Part shown: positions 12,552 through 25,522 of the stretch, piece by piece | Position numbering within the stretch: position 1 is the stretch's first letter | Layout of the letters: every line of letters starts with the position of its first letter | Assembly: GCF_964204865.1 (NCBI RefSeq) | Contig: NC_135252.1 | Coordinates: 4,340,001 to 4,404,000 of the forward strand | From: Styela clava | Lineage: Eukaryota; Chordata; Ascidiacea; Stolidobranchia; Styelidae | Reading direction: 5' to 3' | DNA length: 64,000 nt | Notes under the pieces: model-generated | What the model was told of the DNA's origin: nothing | What the model saw: the letters and a program-made list of their open reading frames with translations, nothing else | Database searches by the model: none | Made by a program: the position numbers and the translations under genes

Positions 12552-15500
12552 TCATCCATTCAAACATTCTGGGTTTTCCATTTTCCACCAATATTCGTTC
12601 ATTGAAGGAACAATCATTTGCCTCCTTTTCTTACCCTGCCTGTCTGCTTCTTCCTCCTCTTGCAAAATCCTACACAACTTACAAAAACTGCGTAAATCAT
12701 TGTCTCTGTTGTGAGGTTTTAACCGCTCTTCAATTAGCTCAGGATGTGCTGCCCACGTTCTCCATTCTAAATGTCTTCTGTATGCCGTTTCATTATTTGA
12801 TAAATATTGAAGATATTTTACAAGTTCATCCACATTATCAAAGTCTTCTACATGGATAAAAGAATTTTTTGGTGCGACCGCGGCAACGTCTTCCTTTTTA
12901 GCACCGTGCACAATAGGAACCGCACCAGACCGAAGGCCGTTGAACCAAAACTTCTCAGTCATATAATCTTTGCAGTGATATCCATTTTCGAATGAAAAAT
13001 AAAATTTGTAGCTAGAAAGCGCTTCGTAAAATGACGCTGAATATGTACCTGCGCCTATTTGACGACCTCCAAAACATCGACCGAAAGTGTCTACCTGTAA
13101 ACCTTTATTCATAATACTTTTGGCTAGATCCATTCTGCGATGTACTCCGCAATTGCTTACCTGGAGATAACAAAGACACACAGTTCAGCTTTGGTATTAT
13201 AATAGGTCCCTCCAAATTAATTATGAATTATAAAAACAAACTCGATCAATTTTTTATGAATATTGTTTAATTTGGAGCATTTATAAATCTACAGTTTCTA
13301 ATATTTTTACTGTATTTTCGCTTCGACAGCCAAACTCGGCGAAGATAAATACGTTCCTATCGATGTTTATATTGTTATTGTTTTCATGGGATGTGGGTGT
13401 TTGGGTACTCCCGTAGTACGTGAACCAAGATGGCAGACACCGGAACGTAGTTTGTGTACCAGGTTAGGGTTAGGCCATAATTTCAGGTACAAACACTACG
13501 GGAGTCACTTAGCTAGCCCCGAACTCGCAATAGAGTACGGAGCACTTTGAGAACCTATGGATAGACTACCAGTACTGCAGTGTCCACTGCCTAAATACGG
13601 CCTTATTGAGTTGCAACTGTGATTTGGAGCTTTTAAATGACCAGATAACGGATTTTAGTTTGAGACACATGGACTACCCTGGAACCGCGCTCAGTCATTG
13701 AACTTTCGTGTCCATATATTCCAAGCATTGTCTTCCTGTTAGGGACCTCGAACGCCCTGAAGCTGCGCTTCTACACTAGAACACAATGAATTAAAACATC
13801 AATGACAGCATTACATGTCGAAGACATCGGGTGGGCTACAAGGATTTGTTGGCGATAAAAACTTTGATTCATTCATACATTAAAAAAATAATTATAATGA
13901 AATATTACCGCCCAGGCTGCGATCTTCCCACTTTTTCTTTTCTTTTCCAATAAAGCTTCGAGATCTAAATCGTTCGCTTCACGTAGTTCTTGTAAAATAA
14001 GATTAGTGCTTCCATAAGGAGCGTATATTCCAGAATCAGATCGATATGTAAATGTTAGATTGAAAAAATTGTCAAATTCTGTTAACTGAGACCCATGATT
14101 CTTTTCTCCAGTCCACCATAAGTAAAGCTGTTCTGGTTTTCTGCAAAATATAATTATCAGTATAGATTGTTAACGTAAAGTAGGATTGTGATTTGAATGT
14201 ACGGCGAATAAAGATGATAATACAATGTACACCAAAATCCATGCTGTCGGATACGAGATGTTAAGAAACAGGGTACTCCCGTACTATGTGCACCGAGATG
14301 GCGCACAACCTGAATGTAGTATGTGTACCAGGTTAGGGTAGAGTTGTGCGCCATCTTGGTGCACATACTGCGGAAGCGCCAAAACCGTTAGAAAAGTTTA
14401 TCTTGGATGATTCGTTATACCTGTGGATATTTTATTGATCTGTCAATTCAGCGTTTGCCAACTAGGTAGAAATTACCCATATTACTTTTCATTTGGTGTA
14501 GTTCAACTAATATTGTTTAGGTATTCAGTATTATTATATAATACATATTTATGGACACATTATAAAGTATTCAAAATGTACAAGATCCAAGTGCAAATTG
14601 CAGGAATCTCATGCTAATAATCCATTAATTAACAATACTAAACAGAGTTTTTGTGAATAGCGTGGAGGAATAAAGCGTTCTGCAATATATAAAAGGGTGA
14701 AGGAAGTAGAAAAATACGCATTGCTTTTCATTTTTTGATGGCCTGACTACAATTCTATAGTTCGCACCCTCTGAACTTTAACTCAGCTTTTCCAACACAC
14801 TCAGTCTGAACCCAGCATTCGAAGATATACCGCAGTTCACAATATCATATTGTCATCGTAAAACGTTTCGTCTCGTCCAGATAAATATAAAATCTCACAT
14901 TTTCTGTATAATGCATGAATGTTTCACAAAATTGGTATTGAGATGAGCAAATAACACGTACAAAACTAAATGTAGTTTCGAAAATAACGACTATGATGGA
15001 TACATATATATACCTGAAAGGCGGCATAGCTTCTCGTCTGGCACCACCGAAGTGAAAAACGATAGCACCGCTGTCGTTGAGCAAATTTCTGTCGTATGTG
15101 ATAAGGCAATCAACGTCCCCTCCGCAAACTTCTGGGTTTGCGAGATAGTTTGTTTTCGAGCCAAACGGAGGATGCCATATAAGTATAGTTGGTTTATGTC
15201 CAGGAGGATTTACTATTTTTTCGAAATTTGAATGATGAAGTCCAACAAAATATCCGGCTGGATCTTCCGGATGGACTTGAAAAGTGACGTTTTCGTCTTT
15301 CAAAACTGGATCTTGTACAGGTGATCTTATATTACCGGAAATGTCAATTATATTTTGTTTGTGTACTGCTTCAACATCTGATATTTGTGGCTGAAGTTCC
15401 TGGAAGTAAAGAAATCAGACTCGTCTAGTAATCTAGATATTTTGAGTTTGGATACATTTTACTGCATTTGTCAAGTTTCCCTTAGAACGGTGTATTGTGG

Positions 15501-17344
15501 ATGAAGCATCAAAATTGAAAAAACTAAAAGGTTTATATTCGATGTTTGCGTTACAAAATACACTTCATCAATGGTGTACACCAGCACAACATCAATTACT
15601 ATGTACGTATAAATCTTTTCAAGATTAATGATAACAGTAGTTAGAGAAAAGATTTCAAATACCGAAATTGGTAATTAACGAAATCTAACTAAGCAGTGCA
15701 GCTTTCACTATTTAGGAGCGAAAATTGCGGAACGCAGCAAACCCCAACATTTTCAAACACGGTTACTGGGTAACGTCAGTGGTTTTCAAGAAAATAAAAT
15801 TAGAGGCCAAAAAGCATTGGAGGGTGCTTTAAATATTTGTGAAAATATTTTGGGAAATATTCCATGTTTACTCTACTTAAATGTTTACTCGATTAAACCC
15901 TTCATTGGGTTATAGAAATTATAAGTTAAACATTGTAAATCAAAGCTTGCTTTTTTAAATTTCAAATTGTTACCTTTTGACAAGATATCTTAATAATTGT
16001 AGTTTTAATCCCCTAGAACAGTGGTTCCCAACCGGGGGACGATGGCCCTCTAAGGGGGCCACGAAGCATGTCAAGAGGGGCCACGACACGAGTCTAGGAA
16101 TTGATCATGAAGCAACTTCAAAATAAAATTCCTGGTTTAGGCGTTCATTGCCTGAATAAGTTATTTGCGACCGCAGGGTGTATTCACTTCCTTGTGCGTG
16201 AATCGTTTGATCATGATTGAATTTGGCTTCTTTCAATCAAAATAGTTCGCCGATAGGCCGTCTAACCTGTAGAGGGGCAGTTCCGAACGACTGCGAGATA
16301 ACCTTCTCTATCGTATTATAGACAGACGCAAATCCCATTTGTAAATTCCTAATGCCCAAAATACGGAAAATGGAACGACAGATACGTTGGCTTTTGTTTT
16401 ATCAAATAAATCAAAATGACAGAAAATGTGATCAAATCAACGTGACAAAAATTATCCCCAAGTGAGAGACGTTAACATCGGTTTCTTGGCTGCCAAGCGA
16501 GTTAGATTGACAAGAAAGCAACATTGGCCAAGACAGTGCCTAATATAAGGAACCTAGTCGGTCAGTACCAGCATAAGATTGCCATTGATTGTATACTGAA
16601 CAGCTTTTACTTTCTTGTCTATGGTTTGCTTTTGCATTCTTTGAAAAGTAAAAACGTAATACAAATCAACACGTTCAGTTTTTGGAATGGCGAACAGGGG
16701 GACCATGAGTTTAAAAAGGCGCTGGAAGGGGGCCACTATAGCCAATAACAGGTTGAGAACCACTGCCCCAGAACAAAGATCCTTACATATCTTAGTAACG
16801 CACTAATTTTCACCATATATCGAGTTCTACTGGAATCACAACATCCCGGTTTTAAAAGGCTTTCACCAGCCTATTGAAGTACTTAAAATCGACTATATCG
16901 ATTGGTTATTAAGCATGAGTATGTCGTCCTAAGGAAAGCACCGTATACAATCAAGTCCATTATACAACACCTTCATCCACAAGTATCTAGTCGATGATTC
17001 TAACAGTCTTGATAGAGATCGCTGACAATTCGTATTATACTGCTGAATTAATGATACTTGTAGACTTAGCTGCCATTGATATATTATATGTTACCCGTGT
17101 TGCTAAAAAAACTAAAAATAAAATACTTAGTCATGGTCACCTATGATATAAATGGCAATAAAATAGTGATCCATCAACGAGATCCGCCTTTTTATTCGGA
17201 GTAATTTACCCCGTGATAAAAATTAGAATTTCAAATTACCTGACTAGTCCAAAGAAACATGTAAACGTAAACAATGAAGAAAATGAATGCGAATCCGATA
17301 CATTTAGTTCTTTGTCTTGATCGTAGTAAAAATATAGTCCTCAT
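12552..17344 (-). CDS. Alpha-1,3-fucosyltransferase (glycosyltransferase family 10)
   Basis: A Golgi type II membrane enzyme expected to transfer fucose from GDP-fucose to N-acetylglucosamine-containing glycans. Four minus-strand exons join in phase: 17344-17240, 15399-15014, 14140-13909 and 13160-12552, giving 443 residues. Residues 1-35 hold a short basic tail and one membrane anchor (CIGFAFIFFIVYVYMFLW). The catalytic region has FNLTFTYRSDSGIYAPYG (about 190-207), then KIAAWAVSNC, and the GDP-fucose site FSFENGYHCKDYMTEK followed by FWFNGLRSGAVPIVHG (about 296-326). The tail carries FCKLC, matching the C-terminal Cys pair of the family. The usual Ser after FEN is Gly here. Length is slightly above the common 350-420 residues because of a longer stem. 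Acceptor specificity cannot be read from sequence. Introns carry two palindromic MITEs and a hAT-type element. Confidence 0.93.
13407..13505. repeat. Palindromic MITE, copy 1
   Basis: A short foldback repeat with ends ACTCCCGTAGT and ACACTACGGGAGT. The arm contains AACCAAGATGGCAGACACCGG and a central AGGTTAGGGTTAGG, which resembles TTAGGG telomere repeats. It lies in intron 3 of the fucosyltransferase gene. Related copies are at 14275, 24154 and 43602. Confidence 0.75.
14275..14376. repeat. Palindromic MITE, copy 2
   Basis: The same family as 13407-13505: ACTCCCGTACTATGTGCACC at the left, and GGTGCACATACTGCGGAAG at the right as its near inverse, around GTACCAGGTTAGGGT. It lies in intron 2 of the fucosyltransferase gene. 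Confidence 0.75.
16019..16765. mobile_element. Non-autonomous hAT element with near-perfect TSD
   Basis: The ends are CAGTGGTTCCCAACCGGGGG and GGTTGAGAACCACTG, a classic hAT terminal pair. The flanks CCCTAGAA (16011-16018) and CCCCAGAA (16766-16773) match at 7 of 8 bases. Subterminal GGGGGCCAC blocks occur at both ends in opposite orientation. No intact transposase is visible, though 16524-16748 is open for 74 codons. It lies in intron 1 of the fucosyltransferase gene. Confidence 0.8.
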
Positions 17345-20300
17345 TGTGGAAATATTAAACGGCTTCGACAACAATGAATGGGTGGAATCAATGTAAAAAC
17401 AACAATTCGGTAATTGTATTGACTACGTGATAAACATCCTGTTTGAGTAAAATAAACTGATATAATTCCTATACACATAATTTCCAGGACTGTAAAGAAT
17501 ATTTTTCGTGTACTCGAAGAGGCCCATCCTTGAATCGAACCGTTTCTACTGTCTGGACTCGTTGTGAAGTATCAAATCTAATATTGCAGAAATTTTCGTT
17601 TTAACAACAGTTCTCAATAATATACATGTTTGCTAAATTTATAAATAGTTACGCACTAACAATCTTAGTAGCACTCGAAAGTTGCTGAGGCAATGAATAA
17701 CATGCACAAATATTTTACAATCTCTCGCGAGCAGGTGGGTCAATTAGACACGATATATATGAAATTCTTTCTAGCTGTTGTCATGTATACCAGAGTAATA
17801 AAACATCCAATCAACAGTTTGAAAAAAACAATACCTCGTCGTAGCGAATTTGGTTAAACTTATGAGCACTACGTATTCGAAAGTTGTTTCAGACACTGAA
17901 TCGGCACATTTTCTACTACGAAACAACTATGAGAAATCTGTGTAAATACAACCTAACAGATCAATCAGCGAGTCGCAGTCTCCCAAATCCAATTTCCCTG
18001 TGAACTAAAGGTTATCCTCAAACGATGATAAGTCTTGCGGTTTCCTCCAGGCCTCGTTCCTTACATTACACAGAAATTTCCTATTCCTATTTACTACACC
18101 TTACACTTCTTATTCGAACTTGTAAAGATTATTTACATTACTGGTCTCTACGTATACGTACTATTTGTTTGCTTTTCGCGATCTAACTCTAAAACTTAAA
18201 GTAGTGAAGTGCCATCAGCAACTGTAAGTTAAACGGTGAAATACAGCACAACTTATCAACGCTATATAATTGGAAACATTTCAAAAAGGACATTTTCTAC
18301 AGTGATTTGATTGATTTCACAGTTTCTCCCCAACCTTACGGCATTGCTTGGTGGTTTTTTATTTGCTCTGAGTACGTTTTTGGAAGCGTTTTGGTTTAAC
18401 AAAGGACGTAGTTAAACGTGTACTCACTCGCCCAAGTGATTGTTGTTTGCATTCACCCATTTTGTCCGTCAGGTACCGTACATTCGATTAATCATCGCGT
18501 GTAACTGGGTATATAGGGGTTAACTGATCATTGACTGAATATAGCATCTAAGTCAAGTTTACGGAATTTTAAAACTTTTTATTTCACATTCGCATTATAT
18601 TTCTTCCAAACTTGGTATTATTTTATATCTTATATTAAATAATGTATCTTAGTATATACTCCTGGAATTTGAATTGGAACGGATTGCAAATTTTGTTACC
18701 TAGTTAATAAGATTTTGTTCGAAGATCTGAATCTGTTTCGTGCAGTAAATTGATCTCTATTATATCCAAACAACGTTTAAACAACTAAATCAATTAAGTG
18801 ATACTGCTTTACCTGCACGTTGCGTAAAAACTTGTATAGAAGTTCATTCAAAAATAAGCAAGCCTCATCAACTTACAAACTGAAACTATTTCCATTCGTC
18901 ACACCTTCCACTCCACGCTCAAATGACTTGGGGGCCTCGTTTCTGCGTCGCTGCGATACCCAAGGTAAAAAGATCATCTTTCCACATTCCCTGTATTCGA
19001 CAATGCATAACTTCTACTACGTGAATACGGAAGCGAGTTGAATCAAAACGGGATATATTCAGTATCCCGGAAGCCAAACCATTTTAATTAAATACTCACA
19101 TACCTGTGCATCTGACCAGACCTAAACTGTTTGTTAAGCATTAGACATTCAGGCAATTATTTTAACTGGTTTGTATTCTTATAACTGAAAAAGATTTTGC
19201 TCATTTTTGCTTACTGATGATTGTAGACAAATATGGACTGTAGACAACCAGACTATAGTTATCACCTCGTTACAAGAATGGTAAGGAACTGCTATTATAA
19301 AATGCGTTAGAAACATAGCGACATTTTACTACACATGTAAACCGCTACTGCTGACTAGCTATAACAAACCGTATTGGAAGAAAAGTCACTCATAACTGAT
19401 ATACCAGCAAGAACTATATTTTTTTATGACTTCAAATAAAGAGCTGCTATACTTTATATTTTTAAATACATTTTTGCTTTACACGAACACCGACTTTAAA
19501 ATGGCGCTGCGACATACTGTATACTGTGTATAGTCCTCAGCACAATCATTTTATTATATATATTACATATATATATGCAAATTCTAGCAAGCATCGGTAA
19601 CTATTCGGAAGTCAACGTGTAGTGTCATCGTTGACCACGATCAGCAAAACAATACTTTTCTCTGATCCCTTTCGCAACATCGATACTGACTAGTAACTTT
19701 GAATAAAAGTATGAAGGAATAAAGCTGACTCATTGTATAAAATTCAATGAATCCGTACACTAAAACCAATAACTCTGCATGTCACTGAAGCATATGTTTT
19801 ACTTTTTACATCATAGTATATCGTTCGAAAGCCACCACCTCCGCATATTGCTTCAACAAAACGTCTCAACGGAACCATGCTTCCAGCAGCAGAACAACAA
19901 GTAGAATCGATGTCACGCACGTGTAGAAAAAAATAATACACATCACATATATTCATTTCACGTACCCCTGTTTCCCACACTTATTATGCAATACAAATAT
20001 AATAACGAAATCAGCCAGTACGTATTAATACTGGATTTCTGTTTAGCATGAATCATCAAATGAATCCATTTAGGGCCCATAGACTGCTTTGTTTGGGTCG
20101 ATAAAGGTATGAAAAAATACAATGCAAACATAACGTTAATGTTTAAACCGCTCGTCTCAGCGAAAATGTGACCAAAATAGTATAGATGACATTACACGCG
20201 CGCGTATTGCCATCGCAGACCCATGGAACCGATTTCGAAAATTATTTTCTTCGTTTCAACCCCTGCGCTATTATTTAAATATTGGCGCTTGACGATGCTT

Positions 20301-23300
20301 CGCGTGTAATAAACGAGAATAATATAACATGATTTAAATTCATTTTCTGATGGTAGATTGACGCCATCCACAATCTATATGAACGTGGCATGGCGAAGTT
20401 AAAACTTTATCGCTCATAGTTTATAATCTAGAAAATGCTCGTATTATTTTACTTGGTATGCACGAGTTGTAATAACTTTCGTATTATGATGAATCCGTAT
20501 CAGGATCGTGCCATGAAAAATCATCACATTAAAGAGAATCTTACCCTCCAGTAGCTGGTAATTAAACATTTATATATTCGCTGTAAATATTATCAATTTG
20601 CTAACAAATCCCATAACTTTTATCATAAAATACGCCCTCATAACGAGGATAAGCATTGGAACATCTAACGAGAATAATATTAATACCAATCGACTTTCGC
20701 CGCTATCTCCCCTTGGCACCACAATTCGAAAAGTACAGTAAGTTTACAAGTTGGCTCAATTTAGTAAAATATGGCACCTGTAAATCTACCCAAAATAAAA
20801 TTGCGCACTAAACGCCTCATGAAAGTATCTGAATATGTGATCGAAGCAAAAATTCACAATCGATCTGAGTGGCATCGTGTTAAAATGAGAATACAAGCTG
20901 CTAATAAGAACGGCGTCGACTGAAGCCACAGAATTTTACACGGATGAAGGAACGAAATTAACATTCATGGTACGTGGTACTGCAACTAAAATAAAATAAC
21001 GAGGTGTGGGATTATGATTGTAAGTTCTTCGCTGATCCAGTATTTTAGCAAATTGCACTCTATACTACTTGCACTCTATACTACTTGCACTACCTATCGC
21101 TCATCTGCTTCATTAGTGCTCTTTGTTTTTACTATACCATATGCTTCCTGAACAGTGAGCGAGACTATTCTATAGCAGAACGGTATGTTCAATCAGAGTC
21201 AAATGAATGGGCCATTGAAATTCTATCAAGCGACCTCGGTATTCGTTTACATGGAACAATAGAAAGAGCGCAGATTTAAAAACCAACGTTAAATGTAGGT
21301 GAAGTATTTCCATCACCGAACATAGTCCATATTTCTTATTAATTATAAATTTGGCTTAGTTGTCGCTTAGAAAGAACACTGGCGTCAGTTTCTGCATCGT
21401 ATACCTTGAATGTATTTATCTTACGGTGTAATGATCGCATAGGGCGGCTTTTCATCGTTATGATGAAATTCGTTAAATTAGGCGAGGATTGCTATAAACA
21501 TTGTCAAGTCGTACGTAGGTGTCGTGCGGTCTCATTAACTCAATGTATCGAGGAAAGATCGAAATTGTCAAGAAATTGGATATCGTGAAAATGTGGAACG
21601 ACCAGTTTAATCAAAACTTCATTAAAAATAGATATCTCGTAGTCTACGAAAACTCCTGCGACGCAAACATCAATATCTATCATCAAATATTCGCAATAAT
21701 ACGCTCATAGCAAGACTAAATATTCTTCTAATTATAAAGCAACATACTATGGCCATGCGTATCCTTGGCTGATTTTTACTGAATAATTACAAGTCAAGGA
21801 AGTGCGGTCGCAAATGACCGCTTTTACACGCATTCATTTTAAAGTAGTTTCAATGTAAGGTAAAGTATTCTTTTAAAACACATTTTTTGTTTTCCATCAT
21901 TGTAGCATTTTTTCATAATGCAAAACTTACATTCTGGGAGCTTCAGCAAACCTTTTATTTACTAAGACGTAATCCAATTCGCTAATTCACCATAACAAGG
22001 AACTCAGTATACATTTGGCATTGATATTTACAATGTCACATCGACTGAAATGTTTTGATGTTAGTAGCAAGGAATCAGCTTTGCTTCTGTGAAAAATCTA
22101 TACAATAATTCAAAAGCTCTTTTGCTCCCATCATTCCATTTGTATTAAAATACGAATTATTTCACAACACGCAGTATTCTTGGAATTCAATGAACAAACG
22201 AAATAATATTGAATCCTTTCGTATAATACTGCTTAATGATGAGGAACTTGCAATTTTTTAGGGTTGAGGACACGACAGTTTTCATCAAATGGGAAATCAA
22301 TCCACGGGTCGGAAGCAAAAACACTGCAGCCAAACAATCTGTGATTCTAGTAAAAACTAAATGACTTTATTCGGAATACCTTGACAAACAACAATACCAA
22401 TGTCTGCAAAACATTTTCTGAATAAGAATTACCCTGTACAGTCCTTCTAAAGTCCTATATTACTCACTTTGATATATATCAGTCGTTAGCGCCAAGCGAT
22501 CGAATTGGTAGTTAGAGACGTGCGTAGTAGGTTCTTGAACATTCATTGCTGCTGTACGAGTGTGAATAGTAGTTTAGGATTTTTTTTTCTAAGTTCAAGA
22601 CAAGTATGGAAATAGCTTCCATATGCACATATTATGGAGGTGAGGGAAGCGGTAAGTATGTGACCGTGAAGAATCCGCATGCCACCACAGACATATCAGT
22701 ATTGTACTGAATCTAGCAGCATTCAAATATTAGGCCCATGACGCCACGTAGGGTAATTACCGTTGTATTTAGCAATGACCTCTTGAGATTATCCGATTTT
22801 GAATGAATATGTATATATATAATTAATCATATAGAGAGTTTCTCTCGACCGGTCGTCAGTCGGGTTTGGAAATATTTTATTAACCTCATGCAGGTCGTGG
22901 GAGGTGGATAAAGCCATCGCTGAAAAGCGCTGCTTGAACCCCTCGGCGAGGAGTTTAGCTTTCCTCACGCTCATAATTGTGTCCTACGAGCTTTGAACCT
23001 GCACACGATCTGATATTCATCAATATTATAATAGAAATAGCTGTGCAATTCGGCGATAAAAGCGTATGCACATAATAAAGACGCCGCTTCGGAACATCCG
23101 ATGAGTCATAGACGGAATTTTTTTTCATTGAAATAGTAAATTGATGCGGCATTTGCTTGAGTGATATAAATAGCAGACTAGCATTGAATACCACTAGATT
23201 CCACATTCTCGGTGGTTTTCGTAGCCGCATATCGTGTATGGATTTCTCCAACATCCAAGTCCGTGCATCCTGAAAGATTAATTGACGAGATAATTTTGTA

Positions 23301-23747
23301 CTCGACCAAACGAAATATCGCTGATTATTATACGGTGGACCGCCATCTTATCGTCATTCCTATTGTGCGGGATTTTATTATCCTCATGCTCAAAGTGGAC
23401 ATCAAAACATTACATCTAAAAAATACCACTATGGAGACAATTGTATGTGGTCATTTATGCTTACCATATATATACTCGTATATATATATGAAACGAAAAT
23501 GGGACAGTGCGGATTGGACAACCTTGGTTCGATTCCGAGGCTTAGTTATAATATTCAAATCTTTGAAAAACGTGCACTTTCTATCGTGGATTTTGAATAA
23601 TTCAAACATACCGGTATATATACTAATTTTGAAATATATATATATATACTAGTTCTCCCATACTGAGGCGTAAATAGGCGCTGAATGGACTGGCTCCATA
23701 AAAAATGTAAAAAAAAAGATCTAATTAATGAAAAAAAATATATATAT
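17345..23747. other. Long intergenic region without recognisable genes
   Basis: This is the upstream side of the fucosyltransferase gene. I read both strands and found no frame resembling a known protein and no set of splice-compatible exons. The longest open frame, 146 codons at 23212-23652 (plus), contains TA-microsatellite-derived codons and is most likely chance. Confidence 0.45.
21054..21095. repeat. Short 16-bp tandem repeat
   Basis: The unit TGCACTCTATACTACT occurs twice in exact tandem, followed by a partial third copy. Confidence 0.85.
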
Positions 23748-23858
23748 GTCATACTCCATAACCGGGACATTTAAATCTACTGGGTGCGACGCCTGAGCAG
23801 CTTGTCAAAATCGGAATGTCCCGACTAAACCGAGACGTATGGCTGGTAAGCCCAAAGC
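23748..23858. repeat. Short MITE-like repeat related to the ends of 4874-5773
   Basis: CATAACCGGGACATTT on the left and AATGTCCCGACTAAACCGAG with ACGTATGGCTGGTAAGCCC on the right recall the CGGGACGTATGGTAAGCC end near 5753. The boundaries are uncertain and no target-site duplication was found. Confidence 0.35.
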
Positions 23859-24128
23859 GACTACAAATAACATAAGGGAGGGCATGCATTGGTAACGTTA
23901 TAAACACTTGTTTGACGTCACACTCACCCTATTGTCCAAATTTCTATTGCTATATATATGTTATCCCTAAGTCAGCGTTCCCGAAATTTTTTCCCTCGAA
24001 CTTGGTCCACTTCGAACATTTAAATAACCTTTGAAACGTAAACGCAAAATGCAAAAGTATCAGCGCTTTATTGTTGGCGCAACCGCAAGTAACATTAAAT
24101 TCAATTAAAATGGCACAACATTTTAAAG

Positions 24129-24765
24129 CAGGGGTGGGCAATTACTTTTCGATGCTCCCGAAGTATGCGAACCAAGATGGCGGACATCGGAACGTAACAT
24201 GGGTAACAGCACTAACAGGTTAGGGTTAGGCGATAATTTTTTTCCAATTTTCCTTATTTTAGTCCTATTATCAGTTCAAAGATTAGCCAAGAGCCTCCCG
24301 TAGTATTTATAGCTAAAATTATGGCCTAACCCTAACCTAGTACACATATTACATTCCGATGTCCGCCATCTTGGTTCGCATACTTCGGGAGCCCCATACT
24401 TTTCTAAGTAAAAGTAAAGACTTGGTTACTGGGCCGGAGGTTCAAAATTCAATATGAAACTGTGAATTAAAACAGTTTATTTACAAAAAAATGGCTGGCA
24501 TCAATGATAATCGCCTGCCTGATCGTTTCACTGATATGAAGCAATAGGTATTTGCCGCAAAAGATGCAGTAAATAACATTGGAAGATTAGCGACTGACGT
24601 GAGTATAGACAGAATAATTGGATTTAAGTACTGAAATTGATGTACTGGAAATTTATATCAATAAAAACTACAGTCGTAATTTTAGCAGGCACAAGTGGGT
24701 CGGATTAAACACTTCAGCGAGCCAGATCTTGCCCGCGGGGCGTAATTTGCACCCCCTCCCCCCTG
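24129..24765. mobile_element. hAT-like element carrying a nested MITE
   Basis: The left end CAGGGGTGGGCAATTAC pairs with GTAATTTGCACCCCCTCCCC and a terminal CCCTG at 24761-24765. Flanks TTTTAAAG (24121-24128) and GTTTAATG (24766-24773) agree at 6 of 8 bases, consistent with an aged 8-bp duplication. A CCCGCGGGGCG stretch next to the right end is typical of this type. The palindromic MITE at 24154-24392 has inserted near the left end. No intact transposase is seen. Confidence 0.6.
24154..24392. repeat. Palindromic MITE, copy 3 (longest)
   Basis: GCTCCCGAAGTATGCGAACC at the left is inverted at the right as GGTTCGCATACTTCGGGAGC. Inner arms carry AGGTTAGGGTTAGGC and its inverse GCCTAACCCTAACCT, so this copy keeps both telomere-like arms around a central loop of about 100 bp. 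It is the most complete copy in the window and is nested in the hAT-like element. Confidence 0.8.
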
Positions 24766-25189
24766 GTTTAATGGTTTGTATCGACAATGAGGTATCGGTC
24801 ATGGGTTGAATATTTTATGCGACAGAAATATGATTATCTGCTGAAAAGTCGGCGTAATCAGGCCGAACGTTTCAGAAGCCGTTGCCTTTTGAAAATTCTG
24901 ACTGGCCCCCGTAGCACTGTTTCGAGTTACTACCACCAATATAAATAGTGTGCCGTACTGACTAAACTCGACAGCGTGGAACATTACAAAGTATACTTGA
25001 ATGAGTTTAATTTCTATATTTTTTATTCAATATTTTTTGCACCTAAAGACATCGCGGCACATAGTTTAGGAGCCACAGCCCTAAGTGATTTAAACCAGCT
25101 GTCGTCAAACAGTTTAATAAAAAATAAAAATACAGGATAGTTTATAAATCAAACCGAAATTTTGCAGTGGGAGAACGAATGCACTAGAG

Positions 25190-25275
25190 CAGGCCTGGGC
25201 AAGTTGCGGCCCGCGGGCCACATTCGGCCCGCGGCAACGTTTTATCCGGCCCGTGAGCAAGTTTCTAGATTTAGA
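25190..25275. mobile_element. Solo hAT-like terminal fragment
   Basis: CAGGCCTGGGCAAGTTGCGG followed by repeated CGGCCCG motifs is the usual appearance of a hAT terminal region. No partner end was found nearby, so it is probably a remnant. Confidence 0.4.
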
Positions 25276-25522
25276 CACTTTCTTTTTTAATTGCATATAA
25301 AATATATATACTTTGATTGCGAACAAAAGGATTTTTAGGACAATGAAAAAGTCGATATTAACATTCGACTAAATTTCTATTAAATCGCCGATTGTTTTCG
25401 TCAGCTCGAGGTGTTACACTTTTAGGTCGGGGATTAGTCTCCTCAAGTAACAAATTTTCCTCAACATATATATGTCTTGTATACGGAACTGTGAAATCAT
25501 TGAAAAAAAGAGTTGTTATATA

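Noticed and set aside
22800-23000. Possible tRNA-derived SINE (minus-strand GGTTCAAAGC)
   Set aside because: Box order and spacing do not fit polymerase III promoters, and no second copy was found in the window.
23520-23560. B-box-like GGTTCGATTCC suggesting a tRNA or SINE
   Set aside because: No A box or cloverleaf arms lie at the right distance upstream.
23212-23652. 146-codon plus-strand open frame
   Set aside because: It has no recognisable motif, contains Tyr/Ile runs from TA microsatellite sequence, and overlaps an opposite-strand frame of similar quality.
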